Below are positions 1 through 8,247 of a stretch of 64,000 bases of DNA, piece after piece. The notes under the pieces are model-generated. The model made no database searches, was not told where the DNA came from, and saw only the letters and a program-made list of their open reading frames with translations. The DNA is taken from NCBI GenBank assembly GCA_020345805.1, contig CP070772.1, forward strand, positions 1,274,810-1,338,809, written 5' to 3'. Both the position numbers and the translations under genes were made by a program. Position 1 is the stretch's first letter, and every line of letters starts with the position of its first letter. The DNA is from Phycisphaerales bacterium. GTDB taxonomy: Bacteria > Planctomycetota > Phycisphaerae > Phycisphaerales > SM1A02.

Positions 1-1
1 C

Positions 2-349
2 AGTCCCGGCTATGAAAGCCCGATCGGCGATCGCATCGTGTCGGTGGCTCCCGATGAGTGGGGCAACAACGGCGAGCTTGGCGACTACGGGGTGTTCTGG
101 GATCCCGCCGAGCAGCGTGGGTTCGTGTGGGCAAACGTGGATTACACGGCGGACTTAGCCGTCGGCACGGCGCTTTGCCCGCCTGACTGCGCTCAGCCGC
201 CCAACAGCATCGTGGGTCTGGAGGACATCATTTTCGTGATGGAAGGGTGGGGCCGTCACGACGGCCCGTTCGACGTCAACCGCGACGGGAAGGTGAACCT
301 GGATGACATCTTCGCGGTGCTCGGGGGTTGGGGCGCCTGCCCGCAGTGA
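2..349 (+). CDS. C-terminal fragment of a protein with a GC-type dockerin-like domain
   Basis: The reading frame is open to the left edge, so only about the last 115 residues are visible and the true start lies outside. The C-terminal third contains two EF-hand-like helices of the kind found in dockerins; the second reads DVNRDGKVNLDDIF and is followed by LGGWGACPQ, while the first is more degenerate and follows CPPDCAQPP. Such ends occur on many exported planctomycete proteins and are thought to bind calcium or act as sorting or anchoring tags. The part before it is too short to identify. A secreted or surface location is inferred, not seen. Confidence 0.75.
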   Translation, partial: SPGYESPIGDRIVSVAPDEWGNNGELGDYGVFWDPAEQRGFVWANVDYTADLAVGTALCPPDCAQPPNSIVGLEDIIFVMEGWGRHDGPFDVNRDGKVNLDDIFAVLGGWGACPQ

Positions 350-401
350 ACGAGGAGTCTCAGGTGAGCAGCCGGCCGGCCGTTGTGGTAAACCATGAAG
401 C

Positions 402-1286
402 ATGAACGAATCGCCCAGGCGCATCGGTTTCATCGGTACGGGCGTGATGGGCGCGCCGATGGCCGGGCATCTGATAGATGCAGGTCACGAGCTGACCGTC
501 CACACTCGCACGAAATCGAAGGCTCAGGACCTGCTGGACCGTGGGGCGGCCTGGGCCGACAGCCCGGCCGAGGCCGCCGACGGACAGGATGTGGTCATCT
601 CCATCGTCGGGACTCCGCGCGATGTGGAGCGGACGCATCTTGGCGAGCAGGGGACGTTGTCGGCGACGAAACCGCCGGTCGTCATTGTCGACATGACCAC
701 CAGCCGGCCGTACCTTGCGGCGCGGATCGCAGAGGTGGCGAAGGCAAAGGGAGTGGGGGCGGTGGACGCTCCGGTGAGCGGTGGGGACGTGGGGGCACGG
801 GACGCGACACTCTCCATCATGATCGGGGGCGAGGATGGGCCGGTCCGTCGTGTTTGGCCGATTCTGGAAGTGATGGGCCGCCAACTCGTCCACCACGGGC
901 CTCCGGGGGCCGGGCAGCACGCAAAGATGGTGAACCAGATTCTCGTCGCCACCAACATAGTCGGGGTATGTGAGGGCCTGCTCTATGCGGCGAAGGCCGG
1001 TCTGGATCCGGAGAAAGTGATCGAATCGGTCGCCAGCGGAGCGGCCGGCTCGTGGTCCGTTTCCAACCTCGGCCCGCGGATGATCAGGCGGGACTTTGAG
1101 CCCGGTTTTTTCGTGGAGCATTTCATCAAGGATTTGGAGATTGCCTTGGACGAGTCGGCTCAGATGGGCCTGGTGATGCCCGGGCTGGCCCTCGCGAGGC
1201 GGCTTTACGAGGAGGTCCGGGCCCAAGGGCACGGCCGGAAGGCCATCCACGTCCTCCTGCCGGTGCTGGAGCGAATGAGCGATTAA
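402..1286 (+). CDS. NAD(P)-dependent oxidoreductase of the 3-hydroxyisobutyrate dehydrogenase family
   Basis: A 294-residue protein of normal length for the beta-hydroxyacid dehydrogenase family, which oxidises short beta-hydroxy acids or reduces the matching semialdehydes in the cytoplasm. The N-terminus has the Rossmann dinucleotide site GTGVMG at 12-17. The substrate motif DAPVSGG lies at 122-128, and GAGQHAKMVNQ carries the expected catalytic lysine (K175) and N178. The second half is the all-helical domain. Members include 3-hydroxyisobutyrate, tartronate semialdehyde and glyoxylate/succinic semialdehyde reductases, and the substrate cannot be told from sequence alone. The gene stands alone. 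No Shine-Dalgarno is visible; a TAAACC sequence at 389-394 sits where a -10 for a leaderless message would. Confidence 0.9.
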   Translation: MNESPRRIGFIGTGVMGAPMAGHLIDAGHELTVHTRTKSKAQDLLDRGAAWADSPAEAADGQDVVISIVGTPRDVERTHLGEQGTLSATKPPVVIVDMTTSRPYLAARIAEVAKAKGVGAVDAPVSGGDVGARDATLSIMIGGEDGPVRRVWPILEVMGRQLVHHGPPGAGQHAKMVNQILVATNIVGVCEGLLYAAKAGLDPEKVIESVASGAAGSWSVSNLGPRMIRRDFEPGFFVEHFIKDLEIALDESAQMGLVMPGLALARRLYEEVRAQGHGRKAIHVLLPVLERMSD

Positions 1287-1481
1287 GCCAGCGGGAGCAA
1301 CCGGGGCGAGAACGCAGGAGCGCTTCGGTTCGGGCTTCCTCGGATGCAGATCCGCCCGCTATGGCCGGTGCTCTCGAAGGTCGCCTATTCTTATCGCATT
1401 GGCAGAAATTCCGCCTTGAAGCTTGCCCCCGGGGCTTTCGCCGATCACGATTAGGGCAACGTCGTTGCCGGAGGGTCGCTC

Positions 1482-1946
1482 ATGCCTGTTCGGATGGAAT
1501 TGTCACGGATCTTCATTCGTGAAATGACCGACATGCAGATCATCGAGTTGAGCGAGATCGACGGCGATCGCACCTTTCCCATCGTCATCGGTCTTCCGGA
1601 GGCGTTCGCCATTGAGCGGCGACTCAAGGGCATCGAGATTCCCCGGCCCCAGACACACGATCTTCTCGCGTCCGTCATCGAGCACCTGGGCGGAGAGCTC
1701 AGGGAAATCGTCATCAACGATCTGACCGGCGGGACGTTCTTCGCCAAGCTGATCATTGATCGGGACGGCGAGGAGATTGAGGTTGACTCGCGACCGTCCG
1801 ATGCAATTGCCCTTGGTGTTGCCCAGGGTGTGCCGATCTTCGTCGCCGAGCATGTCCTGGAACAGACGGAAGCCGATGAGGACCTCGGCGAAGGCTACGG
1901 CTTCGATCCGGATGAAGGGGAGGAGTCCGGACTGGACTGGGAGTAG
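1482..1946 (+). CDS. Bifunctional nuclease family protein (DUF151)
   Basis: A 154-residue protein matching the DUF151/BFN family: an N-terminal beta-rich segment with IVIGLPEAFAIERRL around 35-48, then the characteristic SRPSDAIAL at 103-111 followed by VPIFVAEHVL. Plant members are described as dual DNase/RNase enzymes; in bacteria the role is not well settled. The last 25 residues are strongly acidic (EADEDLGEGYG, DEGEESG), a tail beyond the conserved core. The start at 1482 is supported by a GGAGGG box a few bases upstream. It appears to be a single-gene unit between the oxidoreductase and lysS. Confidence 0.88.
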   Translation: MPVRMELSRIFIREMTDMQIIELSEIDGDRTFPIVIGLPEAFAIERRLKGIEIPRPQTHDLLASVIEHLGGELREIVINDLTGGTFFAKLIIDRDGEEIEVDSRPSDAIALGVAQGVPIFVAEHVLEQTEADEDLGEGYGFDPDEGEESGLDWE

Positions 1947-2124
1947 CCTGCGACGATGCAAGTACAAGATGGCCCGGTTGGTGGAAGCGGCGGCGTTACC
2001 GTGACGCTGGCACAGCCAATCTCCGCCCGGCGGCATTTCAGGGCATCGGGTCGGGGGTAGGGCAGTTGCCACTCCGCGTTCCTCTTTGTCCGACACGCCC
2101 TACGCGCGGATCCGCCCGGGACGC

Positions 2125-2130
2125 TAACAT
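2125..2130 (+). promoter_or_regulatory. Putative -10 element of lysS (TAACAT)
   Basis: TAACAT, preceded by CGC, ends 9 bases before the lysS ATG. Transcription would then begin about 2-3 bases before the start codon, and no Shine-Dalgarno is present between. No convincing -35 box is seen. See the finding on leaderless-type promoters. Confidence 0.35.
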
Positions 2131-2139
2131 CTCAGCCTC

Positions 2140-3705
2140 ATGAGCCAGCAATCCTCCAAGTCCCCTGCGTCTGCCGAGAACGATCACCTCATCCGCGCCC
2201 GCCGGGAGAAGCGGCAGCGCTGGCGCGACGAGTTGGGGATCGAACCTTACGGCCGGCGCGTGGACGGAATCATTCCGCTGGCCGAGGCCAGGGCGAAGTT
2301 CGATCCCGCCTCCCACGAGGCATATCGGGCCTCGGCCGAGGCCGCGAAGGAGAATCCGGCTCATCCCGTCACCGACGACCGGCCCCGGGTGGTGGTGGCC
2401 GGCCGGTGCGTGCAGATTCGGGCCATGGGCAAGCTGGTCTTCCTCGTCCTGCGCGATCACAGCGGCGATCTTCAGATCTCCGTCTCCAAGGCCCAGGTTG
2501 ACGAGAACGCGTTCAAGATCGCCCGCAAGCTGGACTACGGGGATATCGTCGTCGCCGGCGGTGCGATGGGGGCGACACAGAAAGGCGAAGTCTGCGTCTG
2601 GGCCGATCGCTTTGAGGTGCACAGCAAGAGTCTTGCACCCCCGCCGGAGAAATGGCACGGCCTGACCGATACCGAGCTGCGCTACCGGCATCGTTACGTG
2701 GACATGTACGCCAATCCGGAGACGATCGAGACCTTCCAGCTTCGGTCGAGGATCGTCTCCGGCGTTCGCCGGTTCATGGAGGGGCGGGGATTTCTCGAGG
2801 TCGAGACGCCGATGATGCAGCCGGTCGCCGGCGGCGCTGCGGCGCGGCCGTTCGTGACCCATCACAACGCATTGGACATTGACCTGTTCCTGCGCATCGC
2901 TCCCGAGCTTTACCTGAAGCGCCTTCTCGTGGGTGGCCTGCCGCGGGTGTTCGAGATCAACCGATGTTTCCGCAACGAAGGCGTGGATCGCAGCCACAAC
3001 CCCGAGTTCACCACCTTGGAGGTTTATGAGGCGTTCGGGGACATGTGGACCATGCTGGAGCTGACCGAGTCGATGTTGCGCAACCTCGCCACGATGGTGG
3101 CGGGATCGGACAACGCGGTCCTGCCCTTCGGCGAGTTGCAGATCGACTGGTCCCGCCCCTTCGAGCGGGTGGCCTACGGCGATCTTTTCCGGAGCATCCT
3201 GGGCTTCACGATGTGGGATTCGGAGAAGGTGCGGGCAAAGGCTGCGGAGCTGGGACGGGAGAACGTGGCCAACCGCGATCCCTGGCTGCTGGTGAACGAG
3301 GTTTACGAGGAGTGCTGCGAGCCGCACCTGGATCCTGCCCGCCCGACTTTCGTTACCGATTATCCTGCGGTCATCTCGCCGCTCACTCGCCCCCAGCGCG
3401 ACAACCCCGATCTGTGTGATCGTTGGGAGCTGCTGGCCGGAGGGATGGAGCTGGGCACGGCCTACACCGAACTCAACGATCCGGACATCCAGCGGGCCCG
3501 TTTCACCGAGCAGTTGGTCGGTGCTGACGATGAGGAGCAGGCCTTCCGCACGCTGGATGAGGACTTCCTCAACGCCCTCCAGGTGGGCATGCCTCCGGCC
3601 GGGGGCCTGGGTGTGGGGCTGGATCGGGTGGTGATGCTGCTGACCAACCGGCGCAGCATCCGGGACGTGATCCTCTTCCCCCTGCTGAAGCCGGAAGGCG
3701 ATTGA
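2140..3705 (+). CDS. lysS: Lysyl-tRNA synthetase, class II
   Basis: Charges tRNA-Lys with lysine using ATP in the cytoplasm. The 521-residue protein has the layout of bacterial LysRS: an N-terminal helical extension, an OB-fold anticodon-binding domain (about 85-165), the segment around TDTELRYRHRYVD (176-188), class II motif 2 RCFRNEGVDRSHNPEF at 275-290 and motif 3 GGLGVGLDRVVMLLT near the C-terminus. The conserved MELGTAYTELNDP stretch is present. Length and motifs are normal for the family. It stands alone, transcribed in the same direction as its neighbours, with about 190 bases of spacer before it. Confidence 0.97.
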   Translation: MSQQSSKSPASAENDHLIRARREKRQRWRDELGIEPYGRRVDGIIPLAEARAKFDPASHEAYRASAEAAKENPAHPVTDDRPRVVVAGRCVQIRAMGKLVFLVLRDHSGDLQISVSKAQVDENAFKIARKLDYGDIVVAGGAMGATQKGEVCVWADRFEVHSKSLAPPPEKWHGLTDTELRYRHRYVDMYANPETIETFQLRSRIVSGVRRFMEGRGFLEVETPMMQPVAGGAAARPFVTHHNALDIDLFLRIAPELYLKRLLVGGLPRVFEINRCFRNEGVDRSHNPEFTTLEVYEAFGDMWTMLELTESMLRNLATMVAGSDNAVLPFGELQIDWSRPFERVAYGDLFRSILGFTMWDSEKVRAKAAELGRENVANRDPWLLVNEVYEECCEPHLDPARPTFVTDYPAVISPLTRPQRDNPDLCDRWELLAGGMELGTAYTELNDPDIQRARFTEQLVGADDEEQAFRTLDEDFLNALQVGMPPAGGLGVGLDRVVMLLTNRRSIRDVILFPLLKPEGD

Positions 3706-3853
3706 AGCGGTCACGAGCGCCGTTCCGCGTGTCTCCTGAGGCGTGTCAGATGTCCGACACGATGCCGGATGTTCGGCAGCCTCGTACCGCCCGCATAAAC
3801 CCAGCCCGTACGATGTTCTGATACCAGCAATGTTTCTCTGGGAGCCCCCGAAC

Positions 3854-5383
3854 ATGCCGCGAATCGCCGCCCTCCGTCGCCTTCCAGTACACCTGACGGC
3901 CCTGCTTCTCCTGGTGATGCCGTTTTCCGCAGCGGCGGATGAGAAGACGCAGACCGCAGATTGGAAACAACTTTACGAGCACTGGTACGTGCTGGAGATC
4001 GCCGGGGCGGAGGCGGGGTGGATGCGCGAGACCGCCTCCGATGACGGGAAGCAGTACCGGCTGGAATCGGAAGTGCATTTCAAGATCAGCCGCGGGGCGT
4101 TCCCCGTCGAGGCTGCCATGTCCACCACGTCGCTGGAGACCCACGGCGGCAAGTTGAGCGAACTCCGCTATCGGCAGGACATGGCCCAGATGTCGCTCGA
4201 CTCGCAATGGACTTTCCACGACGACCACGTGATGCTGGTCAGCCGACAGGGGGGAAGAGTGCTGGAGAAGAAGCTGGACCCGCCGCAGGACGGGTGGCTG
4301 TCGCCGATGGCGGTGAGCAGGTTCTGGCGCGAGCGCCGCGAGGCCGGAGCCGAGGAGATCACTTTCCGCACGCTCGATCCGGAGCAGGGACTGGAGCCGG
4401 TCACCGTTCGTCAGGTGCTTCAGGGCGAGGAAGAGTACGAGTTTGGCGGACGCAAGATCCCCGTGACGGTCTGGAAGACCACCTCCAGCGCCCTGCCGGG
4501 CATCGAATCGATTTCCCGGATTTCCGCCGACGGGTATCAGGTTTATGAGGAGGTGGCTGTGGGCCTGGGGGTGATTGTGACCCGCATCGCCACCCGCGAG
4601 CAGGCTCTGGCCGCGGGGGGCGCTCCGCCGCCGGAGTTGATGGTCAGCACGTTCGTGAGGCCGGATCGGCCGATCCCGAATCCGGACAAGGTCCACGTCA
4701 TGAAGCTGCGCCTCAAGACCCGTGACGGGCGGTTGCCGGACATTCCGGCGGCGGGTGCTCAACGGGTTGAGTTGGATGAGAACGGCAAATCGGCGATCCT
4801 GACCATCGACATCGACGATCCGCTGCCCGCTTCGCAAGAGGAGGGGGCGGACCCGAAGCTGCGCGAGCCGTCGTCGATGGCCGACAGCTCAGACCCCATG
4901 GTGAAGAAGCTGGCCCGACGGGCGGTTCGCGGGACCGGAGAAGACCCTATCGCCCGGGCCGAGGCCATCCGCGCGTTCGTCTATGACCACATCTCCTCCA
5001 AGTCACTGGATACCGCTTTTGCGACCGCCTCGGAAACCGCCCGCATGAAGACCGGCGATTGCTCCGAGCACGGCGTGCTGCTCTGCGCGATGCTCAGGGC
5101 GGAGGGCATCCCGGCCCGGGTGGCCAGCGGGCTGCTTTATGTCGATGAGTTCGCCGGTGAGGAGGGCGTGTTCGGCTGGCACATGTGGACACAGGCACTG
5201 ATCGACGGCAAGTGGGTGGATCTGGACGCCACGCTGCCCGTTCGCTATCACGCCGGGCACGTTCTCACCGGCACCAGCAGCCTCGCCGATGGCGCCGCAG
5301 GCGGCGACCTGTCCGCCCTCATGCTCCTCGTGGGCAACCTGGATATCGAGATAATCGACCTCGGTTCTGGTGACACAGATTAA
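3854..5383 (+). CDS. Exported transglutaminase-like cysteine-peptidase-fold protein
   Basis: A 509-residue protein. The start at 3854 is chosen because GGGAG lies about 9 bases upstream and the first residues form a signal peptide (basic MPRIAALRR, hydrophobic LTALLLLVMPF, then SAAADE); longer in-frame starts exist but lose this. The C-terminal part is a transglutaminase core with the catalytic triad visible: C403 in GDCSEHG, H443 in GWHMWTQ and D458 in DLDATLP. The first 350 residues are a beta-rich domain without a recognised name. Such proteins in planctomycetes may act as proteases or crosslinkers in the periplasm; the substrate is unknown. A stem-loop follows the stop codon. Confidence 0.85.
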   Translation: MPRIAALRRLPVHLTALLLLVMPFSAAADEKTQTADWKQLYEHWYVLEIAGAEAGWMRETASDDGKQYRLESEVHFKISRGAFPVEAAMSTTSLETHGGKLSELRYRQDMAQMSLDSQWTFHDDHVMLVSRQGGRVLEKKLDPPQDGWLSPMAVSRFWRERREAGAEEITFRTLDPEQGLEPVTVRQVLQGEEEYEFGGRKIPVTVWKTTSSALPGIESISRISADGYQVYEEVAVGLGVIVTRIATREQALAAGGAPPPELMVSTFVRPDRPIPNPDKVHVMKLRLKTRDGRLPDIPAAGAQRVELDENGKSAILTIDIDDPLPASQEEGADPKLREPSSMADSSDPMVKKLARRAVRGTGEDPIARAEAIRAFVYDHISSKSLDTAFATASETARMKTGDCSEHGVLLCAMLRAEGIPARVASGLLYVDEFAGEEGVFGWHMWTQALIDGKWVDLDATLPVRYHAGHVLTGTSSLADGAAGGDLSALMLLVGNLDIEIIDLGSGDTD

Positions 5384-6078
5384 CCGTTCCCGCTCGGCCG
5401 GCCCCGCTCCCTCTCAAGCCAGCGGACGATTAAAAGAAAGCCCAAGCCGGAACGCTCCACCCGAGCGGCCCCGGCTTGGTTGTGTGCACCACGTCCGGGT
5501 GGTGCCGTTACGTCAGTGGTTGCGGAGTGCCGGAGGCGGGCGGGTGGTTCGGCAGGCCCGCACGGATGGGCTTTCAAAAGCCCGGCTTGTTTGATGATTC
5601 CCCGCGTGTACCGGCGACTCGGCGCTGGGCACGCTCGCATCGATTTCGGTCGATGCGTACGGCAAGGCTCGGCTTGACAGACCATCCAGATGCATCGATG
5701 GAATATGGCAGCAGGAGTACCTGATCCCCCGGGGACTGTTCCGGCCGCCCTCCAGCGGCAATGCAGCCACGGTCTGCCGGCCCCCAAGAGCGGTTGATCC
5801 CCGGCCATCTAGCATCACAGGTGAATCCGCAGACTGGGGCATACGACGCTGGAGATGTGCACCCAAGCACTCTTTACTAAATGGTCATCGTTGTCCCAAT
5901 TACCCGTATTTCGGTCATTGCACACCGTAATCTGCACCAATGATCCCCATTCTGTGAAATTGGCCCGGTCTCGCCGGCCCGACGGACCATCGGTCGAGCC
6001 CGAAACCGCGCGGTCGATCCATTGCGGGGGGGCGGTCTCCACCGCCGCCGACTTGCCCTCCGCGGATTCTCCGCGATC
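5384..6078. other. Long non-coding stretch with several hairpins
   Basis: About 695 bases with no credible gene; short open frames on both strands have no protein-like composition. Besides the stem-loop at 5442-5479 it contains GCACCAC/GTGGTGC (5486-5505), GGGCTT/AAGCCC (5568-5583) and an 8-9 bp stem closed by a UUCG-type loop (CGCATCGA at 5636-5643 with TCGATGCG at 5650-5657). The stretch 5860-5960 is clearly less GC-rich than its surroundings. It could hold a small structured RNA or regulatory leader for nnrD; no known RNA family was recognised. Confidence 0.4.
5442..5479 (+). terminator. Stem-loop after the transglutaminase-like gene
   Basis: CCAAGCCGG at 5442-5450 pairs perfectly with CCGGCTTGG at 5471-5479, and an inner CGCTC/GAGCG stem (5453-5457 with 5463-5467) extends it. 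It begins about 60 bases after the stop codon. No real T-run follows (TTGTGTG), so it may be a weak terminator or an RNA 3'-end stabiliser. Confidence 0.5.
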
Positions 6079-7053
6079 ATGACACGCCTGCCGGGGGGGT
6101 TTGGCGAGGCTGTGCTGATGTCAGAGGAACTGCCGAGGCTTCCGGAGCGACCGGCGGACGGCCACAAGGGCACGTTCGGGACCGTTTGCGTACTGGGAGG
6201 CCAGGTTGCCCCGCCCCGGGTGATGCTGGGCGGGCCGGCGTTCTCGGCCCTCGCCGCGCTTCGCTGCGGGACCGGCCTGGCGGTGCTCGCGGTGCCGGAG
6301 CCCATGATGCTTCCGGCCCTGAACGCCGCTCCCTCAGCCACCGGCCTGGCCCTGCCGGTCGATGGCCGCGGTGATCTTTGCCCCAGCGAGGTGGCGGAGT
6401 TGCTTGACAGGTACCTGCCCGAGTTCGACTGTCTGGCCCTCGGACCGGGGATGGGTGACGGGATCGCCCAGCAGCAGGTGGTCGTACGCCTCATCGCCCA
6501 GGATCAGGTTCCGCTGGTCATCGATGCCGACGCCCTTAACGCTCTGGCATGCCTGCCGGATCTCCAGCGGGATTTTCGCGCTCCGGCAGTGCTCACGCCT
6601 CACCCCGGCGAGTACCGTCGCCTGGCCTCATCTGCAGGCATTGACGCCGATCCCACCGAACCGGCGCAGCGGGCTGATGCCGCGACCCAGCTGGCGTCGC
6701 GTCTCGGGTGCGTGGTGGTTCTGAAAGGCGCTTCGACCGTCGTTTCCGATGGCATCGACACGCATGTCAATGAGACCGGCAACGTCGCCTTGGCCACGGC
6801 CGGCTCCGGCGACGTCCTCACCGGCATCATCGCCTCGCTCGCAGGCCAGTTCTTCAAACCCTCGATGGGGGCCGGGTCCCGGCAGATCACCCCGCAGCAG
6901 CAGGGGGGCCTGAGTCTGCTGGACTGCGCCCGGCTGGGGGTCCATATCCACGGCCTGGCCGCGGATCGTTGGGCCGCCCGCCACGGCCATGCGGGCCTGC
7001 TGGCCGCCGATCTCCTCGATGAGCTGCCCGATATTCTCCGCGATCTGCGCTAG
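6079..7053 (+). CDS. nnrD: ADP-dependent NAD(P)H-hydrate dehydratase
   Basis: A 324-residue ribokinase-like protein that repairs hydrated NADH or NADPH by nucleotide-dependent dehydration. Family marks are the N-terminal GHKGTFGTVCVLGG, the LALGPGMG loop, VIDADALNAL, LTPHPGEYRRL and the catalytic glycine-rich AGSGDVLTGIIASL. The partner epimerase domain (NnrE, YjeF N-terminal part), often fused in one chain, is absent here, so this is the stand-alone dehydratase form. The ATG at 6079 is preferred; ATG 6118 is an alternative, and neither has a strong ribosome-binding site. The gene follows the long non-coding stretch. Confidence 0.92.
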   Translation: MTRLPGGFGEAVLMSEELPRLPERPADGHKGTFGTVCVLGGQVAPPRVMLGGPAFSALAALRCGTGLAVLAVPEPMMLPALNAAPSATGLALPVDGRGDLCPSEVAELLDRYLPEFDCLALGPGMGDGIAQQQVVVRLIAQDQVPLVIDADALNALACLPDLQRDFRAPAVLTPHPGEYRRLASSAGIDADPTEPAQRADAATQLASRLGCVVVLKGASTVVSDGIDTHVNETGNVALATAGSGDVLTGIIASLAGQFFKPSMGAGSRQITPQQQGGLSLLDCARLGVHIHGLAADRWAARHGHAGLLAADLLDELPDILRDLR

Positions 7054-7078
7054 CGAGCCTGCCTCGTGGTCGCTGATT

Positions 7079-7100
7079 GCGGGAAGGCTGCCTTTCCCGC
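7079..7100 (+). terminator. Hairpin after nnrD
   Basis: GCGGGAA at 7079-7085 pairs with TTCCCGC at 7094-7100, with a small GG/CC extension around the loop. It lies 26 bases after the nnrD stop. There is no T-run, so termination is uncertain. Confidence 0.35.
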
Positions 7101-7116
7101 CGCGTTCTGCAGCGGC

Positions 7117-7122
7117 TACACT
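7117..7122 (+). promoter_or_regulatory. Putative -10 element of the YhaM-like gene (TACACT)
   Basis: TACACT preceded by CGGC, about 50 bases before the start codon of the downstream gene. The same GGC/CGC-TAYAMT pattern recurs before several genes in the window. No clear -35 box. Confidence 0.35.
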
Positions 7123-7174
7123 GCACAATCCCGGTTGTGCCCCGGCGTTGATTCATCTTTGACCGCAGGTTGCC

Positions 7175-8170
7175 ATGTCCTCCCCACCCCATACCGACAT
7201 CCGCGCTTTGGTCCCCAACACTTACGTGGAAGGGGTCTATAGCATCCTGAACCCGCAAATCGGGACCACCCGGGGAGGCAAGCCTTATCTGAAGTGTCTG
7301 CTCCGCGACGCCACGGGCGAGATTGCCGCCCGGCAGTGGTCCTTCAGCGAGGAGACGTTCCCGGAGATCGAAAGGGCCGGCTTCGTCAAAGTGGCCGGGC
7401 ACAGCCAACTCTACAACGGCCAGGTCCAGCTAATCATCGAGCAGATCACGCCCACCGAGATCACCGAGGAGCAGATCGCCGCCCTCCTGCCCACCACCAC
7501 CCGCGACATCGACGAGATGTTCGGGGAGCTCCGGCAACTGCTCGGCACGCTCGAGCATCCCGCCATGAAGGCCCTCGCCGATGCATACCTCAACGACGAG
7601 GAACTCATGGCCCGCTTCCGCGTGGCCCCGGCCGCCATGAATCTCCATCACGCCTGGATCGGCGGACTACTGGAGCACACCCTCCAGACCATGAAGCTCG
7701 CCGAGGCCATGCTGCCGCTCTATCCCCAGCTCAGCCGCGACATCGTCATGATGGGTCTGCTGCTGCATGATCTGGGCAAGACCTCCGAACTCACCTGGGA
7801 GCAGGGCTTCAACTACTCCACCGACGGCAACCTGGTGGGACACGTGGTGCGCGGGGCGATCTGGCTTCAGTTTAAGGCTGCGGTGGCGGGCAAGGAAAGC
7901 GGCCATCGGCTGCCGTCAGACGCCCTGCGGGTGCTCCAGCACATCATCGTCAGCCATCACGGCGAGCCGGAGTTCGGGGCCGCCAAGCTTCCTTCGACGC
8001 CCGAGGCCATCTTCATCTCGCTGCTGGACAACCTTGACGCCAAGACCCAGATGGCTCTCACCGCCGCCCGGCCCGATCCCGCCCCCGCAGTTGAAACGGC
8101 CGGCGATTTCACCGACAAGGTCTGGGCCCTGGGGACGCGCCTCTATCGAAAGGACCCGCTGAAGGAATAG
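7175..8170 (+). CDS. YhaM-like 3'-5' exoribonuclease (OB fold plus HD domain)
   Basis: A 331-residue protein. Residues 10-95 form an OB-fold nucleic-acid-binding domain (GGKPYLKCLLRDATGEIAA, then GQVQLIIEQI). Residues from about 150 form an HD phosphohydrolase domain with metal ligands visible in NLHHAWIGGLLEHT (157-169), LLHDLGK (196-202) and IIVSHHGEPEFGA. This order is that of YhaM/CBF1, a 3'-5' exoribonuclease that trims RNA and can also act on single-stranded DNA. Length and domain order fit. The ATG at 7175 has only a weak upstream GCAGG. It converges on the S9 peptidase gene with a shared terminator between. Confidence 0.88.
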   Translation: MSSPPHTDIRALVPNTYVEGVYSILNPQIGTTRGGKPYLKCLLRDATGEIAARQWSFSEETFPEIERAGFVKVAGHSQLYNGQVQLIIEQITPTEITEEQIAALLPTTTRDIDEMFGELRQLLGTLEHPAMKALADAYLNDEELMARFRVAPAAMNLHHAWIGGLLEHTLQTMKLAEAMLPLYPQLSRDIVMMGLLLHDLGKTSELTWEQGFNYSTDGNLVGHVVRGAIWLQFKAAVAGKESGHRLPSDALRVLQHIIVSHHGEPEFGAAKLPSTPEAIFISLLDNLDAKTQMALTAARPDPAPAVETAGDFTDKVWALGTRLYRKDPLKE

Positions 8171-8193
8171 GCCCAACCACAATCGATTGCGAA

Positions 8194-8227
8194 AAGAAGC
8201 CCGCGGACTCCCATCCGCGGGCTTCTT
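8194..8227. terminator. Bidirectional intrinsic terminator
   Basis: AAGAAGCCCGCGG at 8194-8206 pairs perfectly with CCGCGGGCTTCTT at 8215-8227, plus an A-T closing pair around a 6-base loop. A T-rich run follows on the plus strand and the A-rich left flank gives T bases on the minus strand. It sits between two convergent genes and would serve both. Confidence 0.9.
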
Positions 8228-8247
8228 CTTTCCTCGCAATTGAGGCC

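Noticed and set aside
2038-3855. 605-residue minus-strand open frame opposite lysS
   Set aside because: It is the shadow of lysS produced by high GC; composition is His/Arg/Gly-rich and no domain is visible.
5380-5870. Several 80-140-residue frames on both strands
   Set aside because: No ribosome-binding site, no hydrophobic or domain pattern, frames overlap each other; the region is better explained as non-coding.
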